Below are positions 34,493 through 44,943 of a stretch of DNA of 64,000 bases, one piece after another. Origin of the DNA: [Clostridium] citroniae WAL-17108. Lineage in GTDB: Bacteria > Bacillota > Clostridia > Lachnospirales > Lachnospiraceae. The notes under the pieces are model-generated. The model did no database searches. It was not told the origin of the DNA and was given only the letters and a program-made list of their open reading frames with translations. How positions within the stretch are numbered: the stretch's first letter is position 1; each line of letters starts with the position of its first letter. The stretch lies in assembly GCF_000233455.1 (NCBI RefSeq), contig NZ_JH376423.1, positions 186,001 through 250,000 on the forward strand, written 5' to 3'. The position numbers were made by a program, and so were the translations under genes.

Positions 34493-35386
34493 ATGCTGAT
34501 TATGGAAAAATTGAAATTAAAGGAAACCATGACAAAAACTGAGGAAGAAATTGCGGATTTCCTGTTGGAACAGGGGAGCAACATTGAAAAGTATTCATCC
34601 CGCAGCCTGGCGGAAGCGACCTATACTTCCCCGGCCACCATTGTCCGTATGTGTAAGCGTATGGGGTTTGGCGGCTTTGAAGATTTTAAGACACAGTATA
34701 TAAAAGAAATACGGTATCTGGATCAGCAGCCCGGCGAGGTGGACGTTAATTTTCCCTTTTCAGAGAAGGATACCATAATGAAGGCGGCGAACCGGATTGC
34801 TCTGCTGTACAAAGAGACAGCACAGGATACGGTGTCCCTTCTCCGTCATGATGCTTTGCAGCGTGCAGTCAAACTCCTTCGTTATAGCCAAAATGTTTAT
34901 GTGTTTTCAGCAGGGACGGCTATCAACCAGGCAGAGTGCTTCCGCGAAAAAATGATCAAAATTGGAAAAAGGGTGACTATTTCCAATAATCTTAACTATC
35001 AGCTTTATGAGGCAGGTTGTCTGTCGGTCAAAGATGTGGCTATTATTATTTCTTATTCCGGTGAGACAGGAAAGACACTTCGTGTGGCTATGGAATGTAA
35101 AAAAAGATCGGTTCCTGTGATCGCCCTCACCTCCTTTGGTGAAAATTCCCTTACAAAGTATGCTGCTTGCAAATTAACCATATCCACCAAGGAAAGTCTG
35201 TTCCAGAATCTTGGGGATTTTAGTACACATCTGTCAGTCAGTCTGCTGCTGGATATTCTCTATGCAGCCTATTTCCAGCAGGATTACAATGGAAATTATC
35301 AGAGAAAGCTGGAGCGCACCAGCCTTTTGGAACGTTTCCGTAAATCCACCAATTCCATTATCATGGGAGGGGAGGAGAAGGAGTAA
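34493..35386 (+). CDS. MurR/RpiR-family transcriptional regulator
   Basis: About 297 residues from the ATG at 34493, which has GGGGG 6 bp before it; a longer in-frame start at 34421 would lie inside the terminator of the previous gene. The N-terminal HTH_6 domain (1-80) has MTKTEEEIADFLLEQG and TYTSPATIVRMCKRMGF. The C-terminal SIS domain (about 125-255) binds phosphosugars and has VYVFSAGTAINQAECF and IIISYSGETGKTLRVA. It precedes a GH1 hydrolase and a beta-glucoside PTS and so probably controls them in response to a phosphorylated beta-glucoside or its product. The inverted repeats at 35397-35474 are its likely target. Confidence 0.92.
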   Translation: MLIMEKLKLKETMTKTEEEIADFLLEQGSNIEKYSSRSLAEATYTSPATIVRMCKRMGFGGFEDFKTQYIKEIRYLDQQPGEVDVNFPFSEKDTIMKAANRIALLYKETAQDTVSLLRHDALQRAVKLLRYSQNVYVFSAGTAINQAECFREKMIKIGKRVTISNNLNYQLYEAGCLSVKDVAIIISYSGETGKTLRVAMECKKRSVPVIALTSFGENSLTKYAACKLTISTKESLFQNLGDFSTHLSVSLLLDILYAAYFQQDYNGNYQRKLERTSLLERFRKSTNSIIMGGEEKE

Positions 35387-35396
35387 GTGAGGGGAT

Positions 35397-35474
35397 GGCC
35401 GATTGTTAAAACAGTGTTTCATCCAAAGCCACAGAGGAGCGGCTCTAAGATAAAACACTGTTTCATAATCGGCC
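35397..35474. promoter_or_regulatory. Long inverted repeat carrying two operator-like palindromes and terminator
   Basis: Left arm 35397-35422 and right arm 35452-35474 are nearly complementary: GGCCGATT pairs with AATCGGCC, and AAAACAGTGTTTCAT corresponds to AAAACACTGTTTCAT. Each arm holds an 11-bp near-palindrome (AAACAGTGTTT type). The inner segment has a smaller stem (AGCC/GGCT). A T-rich tail (TTGTTTGTTTT) follows. It can thus be a terminator for the regulator gene and a double operator just upstream of the GH1 promoter. Confidence 0.65.
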
Positions 35475-35481
35475 TTGTTTG

Positions 35482-35510
35482 TTTTCAAATAAAGATTTCC
35501 TGCTTATAAT
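35482..35510 (+). promoter_or_regulatory. Promoter of the GH1-PTS operon
   Basis: TTTTCA at 35482-35487, a 17-bp spacer and TATAAT at 35505-35510, 22 bp before the GH1 start. The second operator-like palindrome ends 16 bp before the -35 element. Confidence 0.65.
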
Positions 35511-35520
35511 CGGGTCATAA

Positions 35521-36945
<1,425 letters not shown>

Positions 36946-36976
36946 TGATTGTCAGGATAAATGTGGAGGTATTGAG

Positions 36977-38845
36977 ATGGATGCTAAGGTTACGGCGCAA
37001 AAGATTCTTCAGGAGGTTGGGGGCGAAAACAATGTTAAGAACCTGACCCACTGTGTTACCAGGCTGAGATTCAGCCTGCGGTCAACGGAAGGGATCGATG
37101 AAAAGAAAGTCGGGGAAATCCCGGGAGTGATGGGGGTTGTGAATAAAGGGGGACAGTTTCAGGTGATTATTGGGCAGGAGGTTCCTGTCGTTTATCAGGA
37201 ACTTCAGAAACTTGGAGGATGCGGAACAGACAAGGCCAAGGACGGAATACCCCAAAATGAAAAAAAGAAGGGGCTCAATGTGCTGCTGGATACCATAGCC
37301 GGTATTTTTTCACCAATCATGCCGATCATAGCCGGTGCCGGTATGGTCAAAGCACTTTTATCCATTCTTACACTGTTCAGCCTGATTGACAAAACAGGCA
37401 ATACATACTATTTTCTAAATTTTATAGCAGATGCATCCTACTATTTTCTGCCCGTGTTTTTAGCGGCATCAGCTGCAAAAAAATTCGGGTGCAGTATGCA
37501 GATGGCCATGCTCATGGGCGCGGTCCTGCTGCATCCCAATCTGATCGCCCTGAAAGAGACCGGAGATATTGTCCGAGTATTGGGTATTCCGGTGCGTATG
37601 GTGACATACTCTTCATCTGTAATCCCCATTATCATGATCGTATTTGTTCTGTCATATGTGGAAAAATTTGTAGAAAAGATTACTCCTGCTGTAATTAAAT
37701 TTATAGCAAGGCCCCTGCTGACCATACTGATCATGGCTCCTATCGGTCTGGTAGTGCTGGGACCGTTGGGAAGCATCATTGGTGACGGTCTGGTGGCGTT
37801 CTTGCTGTCCGTAGAAAAAATAGCACCGTGGATTCTTCCCACTGTGATCGGAGCCTTTATGCCATTTCTGGTCATGACCGGCATGCATTACAGCCTGCTT
37901 CCGGCTTATGTCAATTCCCTTTCCGCTCTGGGATATGAGACAGTGATAGGACCCGGTAACCTTCCATCCAATATTGCCCAGGGAGCGGCGGCACTTTGCG
38001 TGGCAGTGAAGACAAAAAACAGGGAATTGCGCCAGCTATCAGTTTCCAGCGGTGTGACCGCTCTTCTGGGCATTACAGAACCGGCCCTGTTTGGTGTTAA
38101 CTTACGGCTCCGCAAACCATTGATCGCAACAACCATTGGCGGAGGGATTGGAGGCCTGTATGCCGGTTTAACCGGAGTACAGCGCTTTGGCGGAGGCGGA
38201 GCCGGTCTGGCGGCAATTGGACTGTATGTGGGACCTGATTCCCGTAATGTGATCAATGCCCTGATTGCAGCCTTTATTGCTTTTGTTGTGACATTTGCTA
38301 TCCAGTGGCGTCTTGGGTTTGAGGATGTGCCGGAGGAAAGCGGCGCGAAGGAAGAAACTGGAGTGAAGGAGAAATCTTCAGGAAACGGAAGTCACAAACT
38401 GAGTATATCCAGTCCCTTAAATGGGGACCTGATTCTATTAAGTCAGGTTAATGATCAGGTGTTTTCCAGCGGTATGCTTGGAATAGGGGTTGCGGTCCGG
38501 CCGTGGGAAGGAAAATTATACGCTCCGGTAAATGGTACAGTTGCCTCGGTGTTTGATACCGGGCATGCTTTAGGGATCGTGGCTGAGAATGGTGCAGAAC
38601 TTCTGATCCATGTGGGGATGGATACGGTAGAACTGCAGGGAAAATATTTCAAGCCCCATGTAAAGGCGGGAGACCGTGTTAAAACCGGAGATATGCTGCT
38701 TACGTTTGATAAGGAGGCCATCGAGAAAGAAGGATACGAGACAGTGACTCCGGTTATTGTATCAAACTCAACGAACCACACAGCGGTGTGCAAAGGGGAA
38801 CCTGGAATGATCAAGGCTGGTGATTTGATCATGACAGTGGAATAA
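36977..38845 (+). CDS. PTS beta-glucoside transporter, fused EIIBCA
   Basis: 622 residues. EIIB (1-85) has the phosphorylated cysteine Cys26 in NLTHCVTRLRFSL. EIIC (about 105-450) has around ten membrane segments with FMPFLVMTGMHYSLLPA and GITEPALFGVNLRLRKP. EIIA (about 480-620) has the phospho-histidine His545 in LLIHVGMDTVELQG. The B-C-A order fits the BglF/BglP family. It imports and phosphorylates beta-glucosides such as cellobiose, arbutin or salicin, and its product feeds the GH1 enzyme encoded just before it. Confidence 0.95.
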   Translation: MDAKVTAQKILQEVGGENNVKNLTHCVTRLRFSLRSTEGIDEKKVGEIPGVMGVVNKGGQFQVIIGQEVPVVYQELQKLGGCGTDKAKDGIPQNEKKKGLNVLLDTIAGIFSPIMPIIAGAGMVKALLSILTLFSLIDKTGNTYYFLNFIADASYYFLPVFLAASAAKKFGCSMQMAMLMGAVLLHPNLIALKETGDIVRVLGIPVRMVTYSSSVIPIIMIVFVLSYVEKFVEKITPAVIKFIARPLLTILIMAPIGLVVLGPLGSIIGDGLVAFLLSVEKIAPWILPTVIGAFMPFLVMTGMHYSLLPAYVNSLSALGYETVIGPGNLPSNIAQGAAALCVAVKTKNRELRQLSVSSGVTALLGITEPALFGVNLRLRKPLIATTIGGGIGGLYAGLTGVQRFGGGGAGLAAIGLYVGPDSRNVINALIAAFIAFVVTFAIQWRLGFEDVPEESGAKEETGVKEKSSGNGSHKLSISSPLNGDLILLSQVNDQVFSSGMLGIGVAVRPWEGKLYAPVNGTVASVFDTGHALGIVAENGAELLIHVGMDTVELQGKYFKPHVKAGDRVKTGDMLLTFDKEAIEKEGYETVTPVIVSNSTNHTAVCKGEPGMIKAGDLIMTVE

Positions 38846-38866
38846 ATGAATCTATTTAGGAATGTA

Positions 38867-38904
38867 AGCCTGGTGTTGAAGGGGATTCAATGCCAGGCTT
38901 TCTT
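38867..38904 (+). terminator. Intrinsic terminator of the GH1-PTS operon
   Basis: Stem AGCCTGGTGTTGAA against TTCAATGCCAGGCT (two mismatches), small loop, then TTTCTT. It lies 21 bp after the PTS stop. Confidence 0.85.
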
Positions 38905-39033
38905 AATGATAAAAATTTATTATTTAACCATTACAATATATAATTAGGCAGACCATTTTTGATTTGTTATAATAATAACATGGCTTAAACAATAATAATA
39001 AAGAAGGATAACCAGTAAAGGAGGAGGCATTTC

Positions 39034-40080
39034 ATGGGATATAAGGTTGGAATTAAGGATGCCGACAGGATTTTTGGGCAGCTTCAGGATGAGTATGAAA
39101 TCTGGGCCCCAAAGCGGTTTGTGGGCAAGGGAAAGTATTCAGACACGGATTTGATCAGGTATGCCCGGGTGGACAGTGTAAAGGAGATTGAGTACAGGGA
39201 GAAATCAGACTTTCCGGCAAAGGAGGTTTTAAGCCCCATTACTCAGTCCCTGTTTTATTTTACCGAGGATGAGTTTATTGAGAGCAGGGTTTCATCCAAA
39301 AAGATTCTGATATTCATGCGCCCCTGCGACATCCACGCCCAGCACCACCAGGAAAAGATATATCTTACCAACGGCGGCTTTGAGGATATGTATTATAAGA
39401 GGATGAAGGAGCGGGTGAAGATCGTTATGATGGAATGCTCCGAGGGCTGGGATACCTGCTTTTGCGTCAGCATGGGCACCAACCGGTCAGAGGATTATTC
39501 CCTGGCAGTCTGTTTTGGTGAGGACGGCCTGGCGGTCCAGGTAAAGGATGAGACCTTTGCCCCTTATTTTGAAGGGATGGAACAGGAGGAGTTTGCCCCT
39601 GCATTTGTGGAGGAAAATGCACTCAAGGTCACGGTGCCGGAGATCCCGGACAAGGAAGTCCTGACAAAACTAAAGGACCATCCCATGTGGAGGCAATATG
39701 ACGGGAGATGTATTTCATGCGGAGCCTGTACGGTTGCCTGCAGTACCTGTACCTGCTTTACCACCACGGATATTATTTATAATGAAAATGCAAATGTGGG
39801 TGAGAGAAAGAGGACAACGGCTTCCTGCCAGGTAAAAGACTTTACGGATATGGCCGGGGGTATGAGCTTTAGAAACAGGGCCGGTGACAGGATGCGCTAT
39901 AAGGTGCTCCACAAATTCCACGACTACAAGGCGCGATTTAAGGACTATCACATGTGTGTGGGATGCGGCCGCTGCATTGACCGATGTCCGGAGTATATCT
40001 CCATTGTGACCACGGTAAACCGCATGGCGGATGCCATTGAGGAGATAAAAGCAGGGGAAATGGGACAGGAGAGGGGATAA
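39034..40080 (+). CDS. asrA: Anaerobic sulfite reductase subunit A
   Basis: 348 residues. An iron-sulfur protein that passes electrons to the siroheme subunit. The C-terminal half has two 4Fe-4S motifs, CISCGACTVACSTC (about 228-241) and CVGCGRCIDRCPEY (about 308-321). The N-terminal half has the AsrA pattern, including the cysteine/histidine-containing FMRPCDIHAQHHQEK. The start has AAAGGAGGAGG upstream. The asrB gene starts 2 bp after the stop. An AT-rich region with TATAAT at 38968-38973 may hold the promoter. Confidence 0.94.
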   Translation: MGYKVGIKDADRIFGQLQDEYEIWAPKRFVGKGKYSDTDLIRYARVDSVKEIEYREKSDFPAKEVLSPITQSLFYFTEDEFIESRVSSKKILIFMRPCDIHAQHHQEKIYLTNGGFEDMYYKRMKERVKIVMMECSEGWDTCFCVSMGTNRSEDYSLAVCFGEDGLAVQVKDETFAPYFEGMEQEEFAPAFVEENALKVTVPEIPDKEVLTKLKDHPMWRQYDGRCISCGACTVACSTCTCFTTTDIIYNENANVGERKRTTASCQVKDFTDMAGGMSFRNRAGDRMRYKVLHKFHDYKARFKDYHMCVGCGRCIDRCPEYISIVTTVNRMADAIEEIKAGEMGQERG

Positions 40081-40082
40081 GT

Positions 40083-40874
40083 ATGGAAAATATTGTAAAG
40101 CCTGTGGCATGTAAGATATTGGAAGTTAAGCGTGAGAGCCTTCACGAGTATACATATAGAGTAGAGACAGACATCAAGCCGGAGCACGGACAGTTCCTCC
40201 AGCTTTCCATACCCAAGATCGGGGAAGCGCCCATCTCGGTGAGTTCCTTTGGGGAAGGCTATATGGATTTTACCATCCGTTCCGTGGGCAAGGTGACAGA
40301 TGTGATATTTGAGAAAAAGGCAGGGGATATCCTGTTCCTGCGCGGAGCCTATGGCAAGGGCTGGCCGATTGACCAGTTTAAGGGAAAGCACATGGTGGTG
40401 ATTACGGGGGGGACCGGTCTTGCCCCGGTTAAGAGCATGCTGAATATGTTCTACGACAACCCTGACCTTGTGAAAAGCGTGCATCTGATCAGCGGATTTA
40501 AGAATGAGGAGGGCATTATCTTTAAGGGCGACCTGGAGCGGTGGAGCAGGCGCTTTGACACCATCTATGCCCTTGACAAAGACCGCAAGGATGGATGGGA
40601 GACCGGCTTTGTAACTGAATTCGTGTCCCGTATCCCCTTTAAGGATCTGGGGGAGGATTATGCAGTAGTGGTGGTGGGGCCGCCGCCAATGATGAAGTTT
40701 ACCGGATTTGAGGTCCTGAAGCAGGGAGTGCCTGAGGAGAAGATCTGGATGTCCTTTGAGCGCAAGATGTCCTGCGCTGTGGGCAAATGCGGACACTGCC
40801 GGATCGATGAGGTGTACGTATGTCTGGACGGGCCTGTTTTTAACTATACCCAGGCCAAGTATCTGGTTGACTAA
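40083..40874 (+). CDS. asrB: Anaerobic sulfite reductase subunit B
   Basis: 263 residues. A ferredoxin-NADP-reductase-like subunit that takes electrons from NADH. An FAD-binding beta barrel (about 1-95) and an NAD domain (about 100-220; VVITGGTGLAPVKSMLNMF) are followed by a C-terminal iron-sulfur motif CAVGKCGHCRIDEVYVC (about 236-252). It has the usual AsrB length. It lies between asrA and asrC with gaps of 2 and 17 bp, in the normal order of the operon. Confidence 0.94.
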   Translation: MENIVKPVACKILEVKRESLHEYTYRVETDIKPEHGQFLQLSIPKIGEAPISVSSFGEGYMDFTIRSVGKVTDVIFEKKAGDILFLRGAYGKGWPIDQFKGKHMVVITGGTGLAPVKSMLNMFYDNPDLVKSVHLISGFKNEEGIIFKGDLERWSRRFDTIYALDKDRKDGWETGFVTEFVSRIPFKDLGEDYAVVVVGPPPMMKFTGFEVLKQGVPEEKIWMSFERKMSCAVGKCGHCRIDEVYVCLDGPVFNYTQAKYLVD

Positions 40875-40891
40875 GAGAGGGGTGGCAAGGA

Positions 40892-41935
40892 ATGAATCAC
40901 GATATAGATATTAAAAAGGTGAGGATCAACTGTTTCAGGCAGTCCAAGGTGGCAGGAGAGTTTATGCTTCAGATGCGTGTGCCCGGAGCCATGATAGAGG
41001 CAAGGCACCTGTCCATGGTGCAGGAACTTTGTGAGCGCTACGGCAACGGAACATTTCATATGGGTACCAGGCAGACCCTGGATGTGCCTGGGATCAAATA
41101 CGAGAACATCGAAGCAGTGAACAAGTTTCTCAAAGGCTATATCCATGATGTGGATGTGGAGATGTGCGATGTGGACATGGAGGTTAATGATTACGGCTAT
41201 CCCACCATCGGAGCCAGGAACGTGATGTCCTGTATTGGAAACGCCCACTGCATCAAGGGAAATATCAATACATACGAGCTGGCCAGGAAAATTGAGAAGA
41301 TCATATTTCCGTCCCATTACCACATCAAGGTGGCAGTGGCCGGATGTCCCAATGACTGTGTTAAGGCCAACTTCAATGACTTTGGCATCATGGGCGTAAA
41401 CAAGCAGGACTATGATATTGACCGGTGCATTGGCTGCGGTTCCTGCGTGGATGCCTGCAAACACCATGCCACCGGGGTTCTGAGCCTGAACAAGAACGGC
41501 AAGGTTGACAAGGATGCCTGCTGCTGCGTGGGCTGCGGGGAATGTTCCCTGATCTGTCCCACCGGAGCCTGGACAAGAGGGACCAAGAAGCTTTACCGGG
41601 TTACCCTGGGAGGCAGAACAGGCAAGCAGAACCCAAGGGCAGGAAAGCTGTTCCTAAACTGGGTGACAGAGGACGTGATCCTGGGCATGTTCTCCAACTG
41701 GCAGAAGTTCTCCGCATGGGCCCTGGATTACAAGCCGGAGTATCTCCACGGCGGACACCTCATTGACCGGGTGGGCTACAAGGAGTTTGTAAAGCATATC
41801 TTTGAAGGCGTGGAATTTAATCCGGAGGCGAAGATGGCGGACGACATCTTCTGGGCGGAGAATGAGCAAAGGGGCAATATGCATGTGATGCCGCTTTCCG
41901 AGCACAAGCACGCAGGTCCTCAGGAGAAGAAATAA
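40892..41935 (+). CDS. asrC: Anaerobic sulfite reductase subunit C (siroheme subunit)
   Basis: 347 residues. The catalytic siroheme-4Fe-4S subunit, which reduces sulfite to sulfide with six electrons. The siroheme cysteine motifs are NVMSCIGNAHCIKG (about 110-123) and VAGCPNDCVKANFNDFGI (about 149-166). Two ferredoxin-type clusters follow, CIGCGSCVDACKHH and CVGCGECSLICPTGA. Gene order asrABC matches Salmonella and Clostridium. A strong terminator lies after it. Confidence 0.94.
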   Translation: MNHDIDIKKVRINCFRQSKVAGEFMLQMRVPGAMIEARHLSMVQELCERYGNGTFHMGTRQTLDVPGIKYENIEAVNKFLKGYIHDVDVEMCDVDMEVNDYGYPTIGARNVMSCIGNAHCIKGNINTYELARKIEKIIFPSHYHIKVAVAGCPNDCVKANFNDFGIMGVNKQDYDIDRCIGCGSCVDACKHHATGVLSLNKNGKVDKDACCCVGCGECSLICPTGAWTRGTKKLYRVTLGGRTGKQNPRAGKLFLNWVTEDVILGMFSNWQKFSAWALDYKPEYLHGGHLIDRVGYKEFVKHIFEGVEFNPEAKMADDIFWAENEQRGNMHVMPLSEHKHAGPQEKK

Positions 41936-41943
41936 ACTAATAA

Positions 41944-41988
41944 GGCGGGGGGTGCCGTAACCATATGTCAGGTATCCCCCGCTTTTTC
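41944..41988 (+). terminator. Intrinsic terminator of asrABC
   Basis: Stem GCGGGGGGTGCC with GGTATCCCCCGC around a 14-base loop, then TTTTTCTT. Confidence 0.9.
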
Positions 41989-41998
41989 TTATGATCAC

Positions 41999-42063
41999 AT
42001 GCTATAAATACATGTTATAATGAAATGCCGTATTTATATGCTATAATTGTATGCCATACAAGA
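41999..42063. promoter_or_regulatory. Five 13-bp tandem repeats upstream of the MocR gene
   Basis: Units start at 41999, 42012, 42025, 42038 and 42051, each exactly 13 bp, all beginning ATGYTATAA or ATGCCRTA. The set consensus is ATGCYATAAWTRW. Two copies include TATAAT, so the array overlaps possible -10 elements. It lies between the asr terminator and the ribosome site of the MocR-type gene 57 bp downstream. MocR/GabR/PdxR proteins are known to bind short direct repeats in front of their own or target genes, so this may be such a binding array; that assignment is inference. Confidence 0.7.
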
Positions 42064-42119
42064 ATAGTATTTTAAAGGTACAATTTGGGTGATATAATGG
42101 CATCAAAAAGGAGATAGCC

Positions 42120-43523
42120 ATGCCAGTCAATTCATTTAGTGATTACCCCATGTCCTGGGCGCCGGATAAACAGGAACTGACCTATCCCATCTATTATTGT
42201 CTTGCGGATATGATGGAGAGGGATATTAAAAGCGGGAAGCTGTCCGCCAATACGAAGCTGCCTCCTCAGAGGGAGCTGGCCGATTTTCTGGATCTGAATC
42301 TGAGTACCATAACAAAAGCATACAAACTCTGTGAAATGCGCGGGCTGATCCACGCAGTGACAGGAAGAGGAACCTTTGTGACCCCCTATGCAAATGTGTC
42401 CACCTCAACGGTGGAAAAGAGCACTGCTCCAAGGATTGAGATGGCTCTGATCCATCCCTTTTATGAATCCAATGCCGCCATCAGGGATCTGACCGTTGAG
42501 ATCTTAAAAAAACCCTTTTCAGAGCAGCTGTTTGAATATTCCCATCCATTGGGGGACAGGGGACAGATCCTGGCCGGCGCCCGGTGGCTGTCGCGGTTCG
42601 GGCTGGATGCGGGCGAGCACAATACCATCATTGCAGCAGGGGCCCAGAACGCCCTTGCCACCATATTGTCATCCCTGTTTGAAGCAGGGGACCGTATTGC
42701 GGTGGATACCTATACGTATCCCAATTTCATCAGCCTGGCCAATCAGCTGTATCTGCAGCTGGTCCCCATTGAAAACGACAGGGAGGGAATGCGGCCCGAC
42801 CAGTTGGAAAGCGCCTGTGCCCTGCAGAACATCAAAGGCGTTTACATGATGCCGGCGGGAAGCAACCCCACCAATATTGCATGGTCGGATGCACGAAAAA
42901 CGGAGATTGGCGGGATCATCAGGAAAATGGATCTGATGGGAATTGAGGATGACAACTATGCCTCTCTCTTGGAAACCCCATACATCCCGGTTACCCTGGA
43001 GGCCCCCGGAAACTGCATTTATGTCAGCGGGCTGTCCAAGCCTCTGTGTCCCGGACTGAGAATCGCGTACCTGTATGTCCCGGAATCATATATCAATCCC
43101 ATGGAGCAGGGGATCTTCAGCCAGAACCTGAAGATATCTTCTTTAAACATGGAGATTGCGGCCGAGATCATCCGAAGCGGCCTGGCATGTAAGATTATAC
43201 AGAAGAAGCAGAGATCCGCCCTCAGGCGCAATGGGATATATGTTTCCTATTTTCCGGACAGACCGGCCTGCATGGAATCATACTATCAATGGCTGGAACT
43301 TCCCGTGCACTGCACCGGAAGATTGTGCGAGGCTGAGTTGGCACGCCTGGGAGTCAGTGTATTCGGCGCCGAGCGGTTCTCCGTGGGAAACCAAGTAAAA
43401 GCAAATGCGGTGCGGGTTGCCACCTGTTCAGCGAAAAGTGATGAGGAGCTGAAACAGGGGCTTACCATACTGCGCGGTCATATCAGGGATCAGGAGGAGG
43501 CATCCCCCTCCTTTATCGTATGA
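42120..43523 (+). CDS. MocR-type regulator (GntR winged helix + aminotransferase domain)
   Basis: 467 residues. The N-terminal GntR domain (about 20-90) has LPPQRELADFLDLNLSTITK and GRGTFVTPYA. The rest is a fold type I aminotransferase-like domain with Schiff-base lysine 307 in SGLSKPLCPGLRIAY. MocR proteins bind PLP as a cofactor or signal and control, for example, PLP synthesis (PdxR) or GABA use (GabR). Its target here is unknown; no PLP or GABA genes are adjacent. AAAGGAGA precedes the start. Its 3' end overlaps the convergent RelA-domain gene by 34 bp. Confidence 0.92.
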   Translation: MPVNSFSDYPMSWAPDKQELTYPIYYCLADMMERDIKSGKLSANTKLPPQRELADFLDLNLSTITKAYKLCEMRGLIHAVTGRGTFVTPYANVSTSTVEKSTAPRIEMALIHPFYESNAAIRDLTVEILKKPFSEQLFEYSHPLGDRGQILAGARWLSRFGLDAGEHNTIIAAGAQNALATILSSLFEAGDRIAVDTYTYPNFISLANQLYLQLVPIENDREGMRPDQLESACALQNIKGVYMMPAGSNPTNIAWSDARKTEIGGIIRKMDLMGIEDDNYASLLETPYIPVTLEAPGNCIYVSGLSKPLCPGLRIAYLYVPESYINPMEQGIFSQNLKISSLNMEIAAEIIRSGLACKIIQKKQRSALRRNGIYVSYFPDRPACMESYYQWLELPVHCTGRLCEAELARLGVSVFGAERFSVGNQVKANAVRVATCSAKSDEELKQGLTILRGHIRDQEEASPSFIV

Positions 43524-44782
43524 GTTTCCGTCTTAGCATCGCCCTTTACAAGGCGGTGGGCCAGGGCCTGGTATACTTCGTGGATCTCATCCCCCTGATG
43601 CATCAGTTCCTCCACATCCGGCGTCTCAATGTCATGGATCAGCACGTTCCTGGTCCTGCGCAGCGCGCCCACTTTGTTGGAAAGATCCTTGTCAAGCACG
43701 TTCATCCGCCTCAGCGTATTGATGTTAAAGGCGCCGTATGATTTGGGAACATTGCGGCAGGCCGCTTTGTTGAGAAGGTTCTCCAGCGGAACCCACTGGC
43801 CGAAGAAATAGTCAATGGCTTTTAGGGATTTGGGATCCGCATTTTCATTGCCGGTCCGCAGATCCTGATATATATGGTAGCGCTTTTCATTGCCCGTGAT
43901 GATCTGGTCAATGATCTGCTGGGAAATGTTGCGGCGGTCTTTTTCAAATTTTACTGATTTTAATATGGGCTCGATATCTTTTACTTTAACGATCTTCAGC
44001 TTGCTCAAAAGCTTAAACAGCAGTTCTATGTTTCCCAGGCGCAGCTCAATGTCCTCCTGCTTCAGGTGATTGCTCATATAGTTGTAAAGGTAGGAGGCCA
44101 GGTCGTACTGGCTGCTGAAGGTGGTGTCTTTATTCTTGATCCGCTCATTTCCGGCACTCTGAAGGCGTTCCAGGGCAATCTCACCTGTGAGTACCAGCCC
44201 GTTCAGCTCGTCCAGGATAGAAAGCTCCTCATCGGACAGGGCGCCCTGGAGCGGTTTGTAGATCAGGTCGTGCTCCACCTCGGACCAGGCGTGCATGAGC
44301 ACGGAAGCCACCTGTATCTCCACCCGGACAGAAGTGTATTTTTTCTGGGCAGGAACAACGGATCCCTCGCTGATGTGGATCCTGTAATGGTTGGCCCAAT
44401 AGCCGGAAAAACGCTTGTTGTAGGTGGGCGGTTTGGACTGTTCCGGGAACTGCTTGTTTTCCAGGACCGTAAACAGATCGTTGATCAGGGCGCCTGCCTT
44501 GTCCCGGTCGCCGGGGAAGTAAAGGGATACGCGCACTCCTGCCAGGTCAAACATATCATCATAAATTTCCTTCATGCTCCTGTATGGGGTTTCCCGCTCT
44601 GAATTCCTCAAAATGGCTTTGTTTCTCAGCCTTCCCGGGTTCTTGGCCCTGGAAGTTACAATGGCACGGATACCGGCGGCCTGCAGCGCTGTCTCCAGCT
44701 GTTTGGCAGCCAGACGTCCGGCATTTTCATAGAATGTATATTTTTTTCGGTAGTTCTCTATAAATTGGCTGATCAGATCCAA
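43490..44782 (-). CDS. RelA/SpoT-domain protein with possible HEPN-like C-terminus
   Basis: About 430 residues. The start is set at a TTG (44782) with GGAGGT 7 bp upstream; a GTG at 44791 lies inside that site. The N-terminal 200 residues carry the RelA/SpoT nucleotidyltransferase pattern, with LAGVRVSLYFPGDRD, YWANHYRIHI and EIQVASVLMHAWSEVEHDL. It could make or transfer pyrophosphate, as in small alarmone synthetases or toxSAS-type toxins. There is no HD hydrolase domain. The C-terminal part from about 320 is helical and has RNVLIH (Arg378 to His383), an Rx4H motif as in HEPN domains. Whether the fold is truly HEPN is uncertain. No antitoxin gene is next to it. Confidence 0.8.
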   Translation of the reverse strand: MDLISQFIENYRKKYTFYENAGRLAAKQLETALQAAGIRAIVTSRAKNPGRLRNKAILRNSERETPYRSMKEIYDDMFDLAGVRVSLYFPGDRDKAGALINDLFTVLENKQFPEQSKPPTYNKRFSGYWANHYRIHISEGSVVPAQKKYTSVRVEIQVASVLMHAWSEVEHDLIYKPLQGALSDEELSILDELNGLVLTGEIALERLQSAGNERIKNKDTTFSSQYDLASYLYNYMSNHLKQEDIELRLGNIELLFKLLSKLKIVKVKDIEPILKSVKFEKDRRNISQQIIDQIITGNEKRYHIYQDLRTGNENADPKSLKAIDYFFGQWVPLENLLNKAACRNVPKSYGAFNINTLRRMNVLDKDLSNKVGALRRTRNVLIHDIETPDVEELMHQGDEIHEVYQALAHRLVKGDAKTETHTIKEGDASS

Positions 44783-44943
44783 TATGAACACCTCCGTTCC
44801 TGTTTCTGGATAAAAACAGTATATCGTAATGCATGTGATAATTCAAATACTTTCAGGTCCAGGTGTATTCTTTTCTATTTCCAATTTATGTGATACAATG
44901 GAAAACATATATAACATATGATTTTCAGAAAGAGAGAACAGGG

